DNA of 64,000 bases from Salinicola acroporae (GCF_003206615.1 NZ_PZJW01000002.1:231801-295800); one strand, 5' to 3'. Shown: positions 10,908-20,262, numbered from the stretch's first letter. Program-made: numbers and translations. The notes: generated by a model from the sequence alone, not told the origin.

Positions 10908-10970
10908 AAGCTAGAAGCTAGAAGCTAGAAGCTAGAAGCTAGAAGCTAGAAGCTAGAAGCTAGAAGCTAA
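10908..10970. repeat. 7-bp tandem repeat array (GAAGCTA) of about nine copies
   Basis: Eight perfect GAAGCTA heptamers run from 10914 to 10969, preceded by a partial AAGCTA and followed by A. The array is 26 bp upstream of the lysS start on the lysS coding strand and beyond the prfB stop. On the minus strand it reads TAGCTTC repeats, so any lysS transcript started upstream would carry it in its leader. No copy-number variants are visible. Confidence 0.97.
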
Positions 10971-11077
10971 GATCAGACCACCTTGCCAAAGCCTTTCAAT
11001 GGCTTGGTAATGTCTTGCCCTTGTTCTTTCTTACTTCTTCCAGCTTCCAGGCACGAAGTGCCGCTCTTCGGGCTTTC

Positions 11078-12176
11078 TCAAAGCCCTTGCTTCAAACTCG
11101 CTTCGATGAACTGATCCAGATCGCCATCGAGCACCTTGTCGCAGTTGCTGCTCTGCACGCCGGTGCGCAGGTCCTTGATCCGCTGGTCATCCAGGACGTA
11201 GGAGCGAATCTGGCTGCCCCAGCCGATGTCGGCCTTGCTCTCCTCGGCCTGCTGCTTGGCGGCGTTGCGCTTCTGCATCTCATGCTCCCACAGCTTCGCC
11301 TTCAACTGCTTCATGGCAAAGTCGCGGTTGGCGTGCTGGCTGCGCTGGCTCTGGCAGGCCACCACGATACCCGTCGGCTCGTGGGTGATTCGCACCGCCG
11401 AATCGGTGGTGTTGACGTGCTGGCCGCCGGCGCCGGAGGAGCGATAGGTGTCGGTGCGCAGATCGGCCGGGTTGATCTCGACCTCGAAGCTGTCGTCCAC
11501 CTCCGGAGAGAGGAACACCGACGCGAAAGAGGTGTGCCGCCGGCCGCCGGAGTCGAACGGACTCTTGCGAACCAGCCGATGGACACCGGTCTCGGTCCTG
11601 AGCCAGCCGAACGCGTACTCGCCCTGGACATGGATGGTGGCGGACTTGATGCCCGCGACCTCGCCGGCGGAGACCTCGGTCAGCTCGGCCTTGAAGCCGT
11701 GGTGCTCGGCCCAGCGCAGGTACATGCGCAGCAGCATGTTGGCCCAGTCCTGAGCCTCGGTGCCGCCGGAGCCGGCCTGGATGTCGAGATAGGCGTTGTT
11801 CTCGTCCATCTCGCCGGAAAACATGCGCCGGAACTCCAGCTTGTCGAGCTGTCCCTCGAGATACGACAGTTCCTTGCGCACCTCGTCGATGGTGGCGTCG
11901 TCCTCCTCCATCACCGCCAGCTCGAGCAGCTCGCGGTTGTCGGCCAGGCCACTGTCGAGGGTATCGATGGTCTCGACCACGGCTTCCAGCGACGCCCGCT
12001 CCTTGCCCAGTTTCTGGGCGTAGTCGGGATCGTTCCAGACGTCCGGGTTTTCCAGCTCTCGGGAGACTTCTTCTAGCCGGTCTTTCTTCTCGGCATAGTC
12101 AAAGATACCCCCTCAGGACGTCTGTCCGTTCGGACAGGTCCTTGATGAGGTTGTTGATCGGATTGATCTCTTGCAT
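11078..12176 (-). CDS. prfB: Peptide chain release factor 2 (programmed +1 frameshift)
   Basis: RF2 terminates translation at UGA and UAA. The first 25 codons (MQEINPINN... from ATG 12176, with AGGAG upstream) end at an in-frame TGA (12099-12101). Reading then shifts +1 into the long frame ending at 11078. The shift site reads AGGGGGTATCTTTGAC on the minus strand, identical to the classical E. coli site: an internal Shine-Dalgarno AGGGGG, then CTT TGA C. The catalytic GGQ loop appears as [10 protein letters not shown], and an SPF anticodon-like tripeptide is present ([10 protein letters not shown]). The split frame is regulation, not damage. Total about 365 residues. Confidence 0.97.
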
Positions 12177-12386
12177 GGGGCTCCTGCCAACGTCGCCACC
12201 GGCGCGTCGAGCCTTCCCGGAAAACGGGGGTGATCGACTCGCCGAAAAAAGGACGCCTATTGTAGCCAAACCCCGCCATAGCGTCATCCCGCCGTCGACC
12301 GTCTCACGCTGTGCGAATCGAGACGATGCGCTAAGGTGGAAAGAATAAAAAACCTGATCATCCATCACCGTTCGAGGGATCCCACT

Positions 12387-13967
12387 TTGATATCACCGAC
12401 TCGCCTGGCAGCCACCATCGGTTTCGCAGCCACCCTGAGCGCCCTGCCCATCCAGGCAGCCACGCTGCACATGGGCATCTCCGGCGATCCTGCGTCACTG
12501 AGCCCGGCCAAGATCACTGGCGGCGTATGGGAAGAGGATGTCCTGCGGGACATCTTCGAGGGCCCGATCGCCATCGATGTCGACGGCCAGATCATCCCCG
12601 GCGCCGCCGAAAGCTGGGAGATCTCCGACGATGGCAAGACCTACACCTTCCACCTTCGCGATGGCCTCGAATGGTCCGACGGCGAGCCGCTGACCGCCGA
12701 CGACTTCGTCTACGCCTACCGTCATCAGGTCGACCCCAAGACCGCGTCCAACTACGCCCATCGCCTCTATCCGGTGGTCAATGCTCAGGCGATCAACGCT
12801 GGCAGCAAGCCGCTCGATTCGCTGGGCGTCGAATCCCTGGACGACGGCAAGACGCTCCAGATCACCCTCAACGCCCCCACTGTCTATTTCCTCAAGACAC
12901 TGGTGCTGCCGTTCGCCTACCCGATCCCCAAGCATGTGGTGGACGAGTTCGGCGACGACTGGAGCGACCCCTCCCACATTGCGGTCAACGGCGCGTTCAA
13001 GCCGGTGAAGTGGGTCTCTAACACCGAGCTCGAGACGGTCAAGAACGATCATTTCCATGATGCCGACAACGTCAGCCTGGATGGCGTCGACTACTACCCG
13101 CTGGAGGACAAGAACGCCGGCATCCAGCGCTTTCGTGCCGGAGAACTGGATATCTTGCGTGACTATCCGGCGGCGCAGTATCCGCGCCTCTCCGAAAACC
13201 TGCCCGATGCCACCCATCTGTTCCCCTCGCTGGGCACCTACTATTACGTGTTCAACCTGCGCGACGGCTCGCCGGTGGCGGACAAGCGCGTCCGCGAGGC
13301 GCTGAGCCTGGCGATTCGCCGCGACGTCATCGCCAAGCAACTGCTGAAAGGCGGCGTCGAGCCGGCCACCTCGCTGGTACCGCCGGGAACCAGCGACTAC
13401 GACGCCCAGTCCCAGCCCGGGCTCGATGACGACATGGACAGCCGTCTGGCCAAGGCCAAATCGCTGATGGAAGAGGCCGGCTACGGCCCGGACAAGCCCC
13501 TCGAGCTGACCCTGCGGTTCAACAGTGGCGACGAGCACCGTCAGATCGCCGTGGCCGTCGCCGCGATGTGGAAGCCGTTGGGCGTCGATGTCGAACTCAG
13601 AAACACCGAAGCCAACGTCCACTACGCCGACCTCATGGAGGGCGATTTCCAGGTTGCCCGCGCCGCCTGGATCTCCAGCTACGACGACGCCCAGAACTTC
13701 CTCCAACTGCTGTCGGCGGAGACCAACAACTACGGCGCCTACCAGAACGATGACTACAATCAGCTGGTCAGCCAATCGGACGCCGAGCAGGACCCGGGCA
13801 AGCGGGCGCAGCTGATGCAGCAGGCCGAAGCGCTAGCGCTGGCCGACTACCCGCTGACGCCAATCTATACCTATAGCTCGCGCAACCTGGTCAATCCCGA
13901 AATCGAGGGATGGAACGACAACGCGCTGGACATGCACGCCTCGCGCTGGATCGAGCTGCCGGAGTGA
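12387..13967 (+). CDS. Peptide ABC transporter substrate-binding protein, OppA family (paralog 1)
   Basis: A 526-residue SBP_bac_5 periplasmic binding protein, first of four paralogs in this cluster. The Sec signal peptide has a hydrophobic core around TIGFAATLSALP and a likely cleavage after PIQA. Family landmarks include AESWEISDDGKTYTFHLRDG, WSDGEPLTADDFVYA, and RFRAGELDILRDYP. I prefer the TTG at 12387, preceded by GAGGG, over an upstream GTG at 12336 that has no ribosome site. The substrate is probably an oligopeptide; none can be assigned from sequence. A 250-bp gap with a CRP-type site separates it from paralog 2. Confidence 0.88.
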   Translation: MISPTRLAATIGFAATLSALPIQAATLHMGISGDPASLSPAKITGGVWEEDVLRDIFEGPIAIDVDGQIIPGAAESWEISDDGKTYTFHLRDGLEWSDGEPLTADDFVYAYRHQVDPKTASNYAHRLYPVVNAQAINAGSKPLDSLGVESLDDGKTLQITLNAPTVYFLKTLVLPFAYPIPKHVVDEFGDDWSDPSHIAVNGAFKPVKWVSNTELETVKNDHFHDADNVSLDGVDYYPLEDKNAGIQRFRAGELDILRDYPAAQYPRLSENLPDATHLFPSLGTYYYVFNLRDGSPVADKRVREALSLAIRRDVIAKQLLKGGVEPATSLVPPGTSDYDAQSQPGLDDDMDSRLAKAKSLMEEAGYGPDKPLELTLRFNSGDEHRQIAVAVAAMWKPLGVDVELRNTEANVHYADLMEGDFQVARAAWISSYDDAQNFLQLLSAETNNYGAYQNDDYNQLVSQSDAEQDPGKRAQLMQQAEALALADYPLTPIYTYSSRNLVNPEIEGWNDNALDMHASRWIELPE

Positions 13968-13984
13968 CGAGACCAACGTCTAAC

Positions 13985-14000
13985 TGTGACCGAAATCACA
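13985..14000. promoter_or_regulatory. Perfect CRP/Vfr-type binding site
   Basis: TGTGA-CCGAAA-TCACA matches both half-sites of the cyclic-AMP receptor protein consensus exactly, with the canonical 6-bp spacer. It lies 18 bp after the stop of binding protein paralog 1 and 220 bp before the ATG of paralog 2. Control of the downstream gene by carbon status is a reasonable inference. Confidence 0.7.
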
Positions 14001-14002
14001 AC

Positions 14003-14024
14003 GGGGGCGGCGTCACTGCCGCCT
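14003..14024 (+). terminator. GC hairpin after binding protein paralog 1
   Basis: GGCGGC and GCCGCC arms (within GGGGCGGCGTCACTGCCGCCTTC) form a 6-7 bp stem with only TTC following. It may attenuate readthrough from paralog 1, but the lack of a T-run makes it a weak terminator candidate. Confidence 0.35.
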
Positions 14025-14220
14025 TCGCGCACCTATATGCATGAGATGAAACGGACTATCGAGCATTTGAATTAGACGGATCATGAGGTTCGCGCGAAGG
14101 TGTCGCATCGATCCCCGGGCTGATCATTAGCCGGTTCACTGATGGCACGCTCGTGGCGATCGCCCTACAACGAGCCTTTCACAACGGATTTTCACAACAA
14201 CAAGTCGGAGCTTTTCAAAG

Positions 14221-15819
14221 ATGTCGAAGCTGCAACTCCCCCGCACCCTGTTTCCCCTGAGTGCCCTGGCGCTGGCCACCTCGCTGATGGCATCGCCGGC
14301 GCTGGCCGAGACCCTCAGTATCGGTGTCCAGGGCGAGCTCGCCTCCTTCGACACCTCCCAGGTCTCCGGCGGCGTGTGGGAATCCCAGGTGCTGATGGAC
14401 GTCTATGAGGGCCTCATAAAGCAGTCACCCGATGGTGAGTTGCTGCCGGGCATGGCAACGAAGTGGGAGGTCTCCGACGACGGCAAGACCTATACTTTCC
14501 ACATGCGGGAAGGTGCGAAATGGTCGGACGGCGAGCCGGTCACCGCCGAGGACTTCGTGTTCGGCTGGCAGCATCTACTGGCGCCGGAGAACGCCTCCAA
14601 GTACGCCTACATGCTCTATCCGATCGTCAATGCGGAAGCCATCAACACCGGCGACAAGGCCGCCGATACGCTGGGGGCGGAATCTCTCGATGACGGCAAG
14701 ACGCTCAAGGTCACCCTCAACCACCCAACGCCCTACTTTCTACAACTGTTGACCCACTACACGGCCTATCCAACGCCCAAGCATCTGGTCGACGAGTACG
14801 GCAAGGACTGGGTCAAGCTGGACCATATCGCCACCAACGGCGCGTTCAAGCCGGTTGACTGGATCTCTCAGTCGAAGATCAGCGTCGAGAAAAGCCCGAC
14901 CTACTACGATGCCGACGATGTCTCCCTGGATGGCGTCAACTACTTCACCGTCGAAGATCGCAACGCCGGCATCTCGCGCTTCCGTGCCGGCGAACTGGAC
15001 GTGTTGAGCGACTACCCCTCCAGTCGCTATCAGTGGCTGACCGAGAACCTGCCGGACGCCACCCACATGAGTCCGATGCTGGGTTCCTACTACTACGTGC
15101 TCAACCAGCGCGACGGGCACCCGACGAACGATAAGCGCGTGCGTGAAGCGCTCAATCTTGCCGTGCGTCGCAACGTGCTCTCCGAGCAGATCATGGCCGG
15201 CAGCTTCAAGGCGTCCACCGCCATGGTTCCACCGGGCACCAGTCACTACGAAGCCCAGCATATGGACCTGGGCAGCGACGATATGAACGCGCGCATGGCC
15301 AAGGCCAAGAAACTGCTGCAGGAAGCGGGCTATGGCCCCGATCATCCGCTGAATCTGAGCCTGCGCTACAACACCAGCGACGAGCACAAGAAGATCGCCA
15401 TCGCCGTGGCCGCGATGTGGAAGCCGCTGGGCGTCAACGTGCAGATGGTCAACTCCGAGGCCACCGTCCACTACCAGACCATCCAGCAGGGGGATTTCGA
15501 TGTCGCCCGTGCCGGCTGGATCGCCGACTACAACGACGCCGAGAACTTCCTCACCCTGCTGCACACCGGCGTCGGCAACAATTACGGTGCCTACTCCAAT
15601 CCGGAGTATGACAAGCTGATGGATCAGGCCGCCCAGACCCAGGATCTGGATGCCCGCGAGAAGCTGCTCGAAAAGGCGGAGAACGTGGCGCTGGACGACT
15701 ACGCGTTCATCCCCATGCTGACCTACGTCACCCGCAACCTGGTGAATCCGAAGCTCGAGGGCTGGGAGGACAACGTCGAGGACGATCATCCGTCCCGCTG
15801 GGTTCACTTCACCGAGTAA
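14221..15819 (+). CDS. Peptide ABC transporter substrate-binding protein, OppA family (paralog 2)
   Basis: A 532-residue SBP_bac_5 protein with a clean Sec signal peptide (hydrophobic LSALALATSLM; cleavage after ASPALA). The same landmarks as paralog 1 are present: KWEVSDDGKTYTFHMREG, WSDGEPVTAEDFVFGW and RFRAGELDVLSDYPS. Sequence similarity to paralogs 1 and 3 is obvious along the whole length, indicating tandem duplication. GGAG lies ten bases upstream of the ATG. A CRP-type site sits 220 bp upstream. It precedes the NlpC/P60 gene by 53 bp, so the two are probably co-transcribed. A murein-peptide ligand is possible but not shown. Confidence 0.93.
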   Translation: MSKLQLPRTLFPLSALALATSLMASPALAETLSIGVQGELASFDTSQVSGGVWESQVLMDVYEGLIKQSPDGELLPGMATKWEVSDDGKTYTFHMREGAKWSDGEPVTAEDFVFGWQHLLAPENASKYAYMLYPIVNAEAINTGDKAADTLGAESLDDGKTLKVTLNHPTPYFLQLLTHYTAYPTPKHLVDEYGKDWVKLDHIATNGAFKPVDWISQSKISVEKSPTYYDADDVSLDGVNYFTVEDRNAGISRFRAGELDVLSDYPSSRYQWLTENLPDATHMSPMLGSYYYVLNQRDGHPTNDKRVREALNLAVRRNVLSEQIMAGSFKASTAMVPPGTSHYEAQHMDLGSDDMNARMAKAKKLLQEAGYGPDHPLNLSLRYNTSDEHKKIAIAVAAMWKPLGVNVQMVNSEATVHYQTIQQGDFDVARAGWIADYNDAENFLTLLHTGVGNNYGAYSNPEYDKLMDQAAQTQDLDAREKLLEKAENVALDDYAFIPMLTYVTRNLVNPKLEGWEDNVEDDHPSRWVHFTE

Positions 15820-15872
15820 CGGCTTGAGCTGTCTTGCAGGGGCGCCGACATGAGTCATCCAGGAGCATCGAC

Positions 15873-16856
15873 ATGACTTGTGTCGCCGTCGCCGTGGCGG
15901 GATTGTGGACCTCCCCCGAAGCGCCGCGGGCCATCGATGCCCCGGCGCTGGGCAACCCGGCACTGCTCGAGCGCTGGCTCTCCCGTCTGGACGACGAGAC
16001 TCGCCTGGCACTGTGCAAGGAGAAGCGGCTCGCCACCCAGGTGCTGCTGGACACGCCGGTCGAGATACTCGAGCGCCATCGTGATGGCCACGGCAATGAC
16101 TGGTGTCGCGTCGTGGTCCCGAGCCAGCGGTCCTCGCTGGACGAGCGCGGCTACCCCGGCTGGATTCCGGCGACACAGCTCGTCGAGGCAGCGGGCTGCC
16201 CGGCCGATGCCGAGTCGGTGGTAGTGATCGCTCCCATCGCTTGGCTGCAGGGTCTGCCCCAGGGACGCTCGCTGAAACTGAGTTTTCTGACTCGGCTGAA
16301 ACTGGCCGAACCGGTGACGGACGTCGCTGACCGGAGAGCGTCCCGCGTCTGGGTGGAGACATCGCTGGGACGCGGCTGGCTGCCACGCGACGGTGCCCAG
16401 TTGCCGGGCGAGGGCCTGCCGGCGACTGCCGCGACGCTGGAAACGCTGGGTCGGCGCTTCGACGGTCTGCGCTATCTGTGGGCCGGCAACTCGAGCTTCG
16501 GCTACGACTGCTCGGGGCTGGTTCACAGCCTGTTCGCTGCCATCGGCATCACACTGCCTCGGGACGCCCACGATCAGGTCGAGACAGGGCATCCCATCGA
16601 GCTGAACGAACGCCAGGCCGGCGATCTGCTGTTCTTCGAGAAGCCCAACGACGCAGGCCGGCTGGTGGTCGACCACGTGGCGCTCTACCTCGGCGATGAC
16701 CGCATGCTGCACGCGCCGACCAACAACGCCCGAATCGAATGTCGTCGACTGCTGGGCAGTCGATACGAAACGCAGCTCTGCGCCGTGCGTCGCTATCTCG
16801 ACCTGGGCGATCCGGGAACGGCGATTCCAGCGGGAACTATTCCAGCAGGAACCTGA
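15873..16856 (+). CDS. NlpC/P60 family peptidase with SH3-like domains (YkfC type)
   Basis: A 327-residue cysteine peptidase. SH3b-like regions occupy roughly residues 30-175 and the NlpC/P60 domain about 190-320. The catalytic Cys213 is in YDCSGL, His268 in VDHVALYLG, and the third polar residue is His280. YkfC-type enzymes cleave gamma-D-Glu-diamino acid bonds in murein peptides brought into the cytosol. The N-terminus lacks a convincing Sec signal, consistent with a cytosolic recycling role. Its position between two peptide-binding proteins matches the association of ykf genes with dipeptide transporters in Bacillus. Start ATG 15873 has AGGAG seven bases upstream. Confidence 0.85.
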   Translation: MTCVAVAVAGLWTSPEAPRAIDAPALGNPALLERWLSRLDDETRLALCKEKRLATQVLLDTPVEILERHRDGHGNDWCRVVVPSQRSSLDERGYPGWIPATQLVEAAGCPADAESVVVIAPIAWLQGLPQGRSLKLSFLTRLKLAEPVTDVADRRASRVWVETSLGRGWLPRDGAQLPGEGLPATAATLETLGRRFDGLRYLWAGNSSFGYDCSGLVHSLFAAIGITLPRDAHDQVETGHPIELNERQAGDLLFFEKPNDAGRLVVDHVALYLGDDRMLHAPTNNARIECRRLLGSRYETQLCAVRRYLDLGDPGTAIPAGTIPAGT

Positions 16857-16945
16857 AGACTTAAGATCGAGACGGGGTGCCAAAAACGGCGAATGCACCA
16901 ACAGCCCCGGCAATAACAAACGCTCAACAACGGATGGACTCGATC

Positions 16946-18571
16946 ATGCGCACACAGCCCAGATACGGCTCACATCGAAGAACCGCCAGGCTCGTTCTTC
17001 CCCTGCTCGCGGCCGTGAGCCTGGCGACAGCCCTGTCCGTCGACACCGCCCGGGCCGCCACGCTGAGTATTGGCATCCAGGGTGAACCGGCCTCGCTGGA
17101 TACCGCCCGGATCGGGGGTACCACCTGGGAGAACGACGTCCTCGGCGACCTGTTCGAGGGCCTGGTCACGCTGGACCCGGCCGGCGAGTACATCCCCGGC
17201 GCCGCCAGCCGTTGGGACATCAGTGACGACGGCACCGTCTATACCTTCAAGCTGCGCGACGACGCCAACTGGTCGGATGGTGAACCCGTGGTCGCCAAGG
17301 ACTTCGTGCTCGCCTTCCAGCGTCTGTTCGATCCGGCCAATGGTGCCGTCTACGCCAGCCTGTTCTATCCGATTCGCGGCGCCGAAGCGCATACCAAGGG
17401 CGAGCAGGACGCCCCCGAACTCGGCGTCGAGGCGGTCGATGCCAAGACCTTGAAGATCACCCTGAACCAGCCCACGCCCTACTTCCCGACGCTGCTGGCA
17501 CATATCGCCGCGTCGCCGGTGCCTTCCCACCTGGTCGAGCGGTTCGGTAACGACTGGACCCAGATGGATCATATCGCGACCAACGGCGCCTTCACCCCGA
17601 CAAGCTGGACCTCTCACGATCACATCGCGGCGCGCAAGAACCCCGAATTCCACGACGCCGACGACGTCGCCCTCGATGGCGTCGACTACTATCCGGTCGA
17701 GGATCGCAGCGCCGGTCTGCAACGCTTCCGCGCCGGCGGTCTCGACATCGTTCGTGATTTCTCGCCGGACCGATACCAGTGGCTGCAGGAGAACCTGCCC
17801 GACGCCGTGCATCTCGCGCCCCAGCTGGCCAACTACTACTTCGCGCTCAACCAGCGCGATGGCCATCCGACGGCCGACAAGCGCGTGCGCGAAGCGCTCA
17901 ATCTGGCAATCCGCCGGGACGTGATCGCCGCCAAGATCATGGGCGGTGTCGTCTCCCCGGCCAGCGGCTTCGTCCCCGGCGGCGTCAGCCACTACGATGC
18001 CCAGACCATGCCTGGCCTGGATCGGCCGATGGATGAGCGGATTGCCGAGGCCAGGAGTCTGCTCGCGGACGCCGGCTACGGCCCCGATCATCCGCTCGAA
18101 CTGACGCTGCGCTACTCCACCACCGAAGCCAACAAGCGCATCGCCGTGGCACTGGCCGAGATGTGGCAGCCACTCGGGGTCGAGACGCAACTGATCAATG
18201 CCGAGGGCGCGGTCCACTACGCCGAGCTCGCCAATGGCAACTTCGATGTCGGTCGCGGCAGTTGGGTCGCGGACTTCGACGACGCCAGCAACTTCCTCGG
18301 CATCCTGCAGAGCGACTCGCCCAAGAACTACGGCGGCTATCGCAGCCAGGCGTTCGACGATCTGATGGCCAAAGCCAGCCGCGAGACCGACGAAGACGCC
18401 CGCCAGCAGCTGCTGCAGCAGGCAGAGCGGCAGGCGCTGTCCGACTATGCGGTGGCACCGATCTACGTCGACGTCTCGCGCAACCTGGTCAACCCCAAGC
18501 TGGATGGCTGGGAAGACAACGCGCTCAACCGGCACCTTTCTCGGTGGCTTTCGCTGCCGCAGGGGAACTGA
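16946..18571 (+). CDS. Peptide ABC transporter substrate-binding protein, OppA family (paralog 3)
   Basis: A 541-residue SBP_bac_5 protein. Its signal peptide has a basic n-region (MRTQPRYGSHRRTAR), a hydrophobic core (LVLPLLAAVSLATAL) and a cleavage site after TARA. Landmarks are SRWDISDDGTVYTFKLRDD, WSDGEPVVAKDFV and the RSAGLQRFRAG segment. Starts at 16877 (GTG) and 16934 (ATG) are also in frame; 16946 was chosen because it gives a normal signal peptide, although the ribosome site (GGATGG) is weak. It follows the NlpC/P60 gene by 89 bp. Confidence 0.88.
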   Translation: MRTQPRYGSHRRTARLVLPLLAAVSLATALSVDTARAATLSIGIQGEPASLDTARIGGTTWENDVLGDLFEGLVTLDPAGEYIPGAASRWDISDDGTVYTFKLRDDANWSDGEPVVAKDFVLAFQRLFDPANGAVYASLFYPIRGAEAHTKGEQDAPELGVEAVDAKTLKITLNQPTPYFPTLLAHIAASPVPSHLVERFGNDWTQMDHIATNGAFTPTSWTSHDHIAARKNPEFHDADDVALDGVDYYPVEDRSAGLQRFRAGGLDIVRDFSPDRYQWLQENLPDAVHLAPQLANYYFALNQRDGHPTADKRVREALNLAIRRDVIAAKIMGGVVSPASGFVPGGVSHYDAQTMPGLDRPMDERIAEARSLLADAGYGPDHPLELTLRYSTTEANKRIAVALAEMWQPLGVETQLINAEGAVHYAELANGNFDVGRGSWVADFDDASNFLGILQSDSPKNYGGYRSQAFDDLMAKASRETDEDARQQLLQQAERQALSDYAVAPIYVDVSRNLVNPKLDGWEDNALNRHLSRWLSLPQGN

Positions 18572-18651
18572 GGCCCATCTCGAGGGGCGTTGGCAGAGAT
18601 GCACTCATGACAACAACAAGAGACACCGCTGGAGCGAGGGCGGAATCAGGC

Positions 18652-20262
18652 ATGACGAAAACAACAATCAGAAAACTGCTCATTATCGCGAGCTGCGCGA
18701 TGTTCACACTGATGCCGCCGATGGCAGTGGCTGATATCGAAGGGGGCAAGCAGGTTCTGCGTCGCGCCAATGGGGCCGAACCCTCGTCATTGGACCCGCA
18801 ACTGATGACCGGGACCTGGGAGTCGGCCATCATCTCGGATCTGTTCGAGGGATTGCTCACGCGAGATGCCGACGGCGGCTCGATCCCGGGCGTCGCCGAG
18901 TCCTGGGACATCTCCGACGACGGGCTGAACTACACCTTCTATTTGCGTGGCGATGCAAAATGGTCGGACGGAACGCCGCTGACCGCCGACGACTTCGTCT
19001 ATGCCTGGCGTCGAATCCTCAGCCCGGAACTCGCCGCCCCCTACGCCTACATGCTCTATCCAATCCTCAACGCCCGTGCCTATAACCAGGGCGAACAACC
19101 AGCCGATGTGCTTGGCGTCGAGGCCAGCGATGACCACACGCTGAGTGTCACGCTGGCCCGCCCCACGGGCTATTTCCTGGAGATGCTGAGCCACGCATCG
19201 ACCTACCCGGTTCCACGCGTCGCCATCGAGCAGTACGGCAGCGACTGGACCAAGCCCGGTCACATGATCTCCAACGGCGCCTTCGAACTGACCGAGTGGG
19301 TCTCCCACGACCACATCGCCGCAGTGAAGAACCCCGACTTCCACGACGCCGCCAATGTCGCGCTCGACGAGGTCCGGTTTCTGCCCATCGACGACGGTCG
19401 CGCCGCCCTCAATCGCTTTCGTGCCGGCGAGGTCGACATGACCAGCAGTGTGCCGACCGATCGCATCGAGTGGGCACGCGAGAATCTGCCCGACGCGCTG
19501 CATGAAACGCCGACGCTGGCGACCTTCTATTTCGCGTTCAACCAGCGCCCGGGCAGTGTTCTCAACGATCCCCGTGTTCGCGAGGCGCTCAACCTTGCCG
19601 TTCGTCGTGACATCATCACGACGCAAATCACCAAACTCAATCAGCCCCTCGCCTACAGCCTGGTGCCCACCGCAATCAGCCATTATGACGGCCCCAAGTT
19701 CGACTTCGCTCACGAACCGATGGATGAGCGGTTTGCCAAGGCGAAAGCGCTGATGAAAGAGGCCGGCTACGGCCCTGAGAATCCGCTGCATCTGACGATC
19801 GACTACATCACCAACCAGGACACCAAGCGCATCCCGGTGGCCATGGCCGCAATGTGGAAACCGCTCGGGGTCGAGGTCACGCTCACCAACAGTGACGCCG
19901 CCGTCTACTACTCGAAATTGCGCCAGGGCGACTTCCAGATCGGCATGGCGCCGTGGAACGCCGACTACAACGACGCCAGTAACTTTCTGGATCTGTTCCG
20001 CACCGGCGTGCCCAACAATCACTCCGGCTATAGCAACGCCGACTACGACGCCATGATGGAGCGCGCCTCGAACGAGTTGGATCTGGACAAGCGCGCGCGG
20101 CTCATGGCCGACGCGGAGGGCATTCTGCTGGACGACTACGCCATGTTGCCACTCTATTTCTACATTCGACCGGCACTGGTCTCGCCGTCGCTCTTCGGCT
20201 GGAGAGAGAGCCCAATGGACGATCACCTGAGCCGCTGGATGCACTTCGAAGATCCCGAATGA
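18652..20262 (+). CDS. Peptide ABC transporter substrate-binding protein, OppA family (paralog 4)
   Basis: A 536-residue SBP_bac_5 protein and the most divergent of the four. The signal peptide is MTKTTIRKL followed by a hydrophobic core and cleavage after AVA. The mature start DIEGGKQVLRRANGAEPSS is closer to classical OppA than the ATLS(I/M)GI(Q/S)G start of the others. WSDGTPLTADDFVYAW and RFRAGEVDMTSSVP are recognisable. The open frame runs much further upstream (to 18163), but that part overlaps paralog 3 and is spurious. An ATG at 18607 is an alternative. It lies 71 bp before oppB and is the likely cognate binding protein of the permease. Confidence 0.9.
   Translation: MTKTTIRKLLIIASCAMFTLMPPMAVADIEGGKQVLRRANGAEPSSLDPQLMTGTWESAIISDLFEGLLTRDADGGSIPGVAESWDISDDGLNYTFYLRGDAKWSDGTPLTADDFVYAWRRILSPELAAPYAYMLYPILNARAYNQGEQPADVLGVEASDDHTLSVTLARPTGYFLEMLSHASTYPVPRVAIEQYGSDWTKPGHMISNGAFELTEWVSHDHIAAVKNPDFHDAANVALDEVRFLPIDDGRAALNRFRAGEVDMTSSVPTDRIEWARENLPDALHETPTLATFYFAFNQRPGSVLNDPRVREALNLAVRRDIITTQITKLNQPLAYSLVPTAISHYDGPKFDFAHEPMDERFAKAKALMKEAGYGPENPLHLTIDYITNQDTKRIPVAMAAMWKPLGVEVTLTNSDAAVYYSKLRQGDFQIGMAPWNADYNDASNFLDLFRTGVPNNHSGYSNADYDAMMERASNELDLDKRARLMADAEGILLDDYAMLPLYFYIRPALVSPSLFGWRESPMDDHLSRWMHFEDPE

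Noticed and set aside
10908..10970. CRISPR-like repeat array
   Set aside because: The 7-bp units are contiguous with no spacers and there are no cas genes, so it is a simple tandem repeat.
11078..12176. prfB appearing broken by an in-frame stop
   Set aside because: The break coincides exactly with the known RF2 +1 frameshift signal, so it is programmed regulation and not a pseudogene.
14740..16386. Antisense open frames of more than 500 codons across the binding protein genes
   Set aside because: High-GC third-position bias produces long mirror frames; these lack ribosome sites and recognisable domains, while the sense frames encode clear OppA proteins.
18163..18651. Very long N-terminal extension of binding protein paralog 4
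   Set aside because: This part overlaps paralog 3 in another frame, has Arg/Gly-rich nonsense composition, and the genuine signal peptide begins at 18652.
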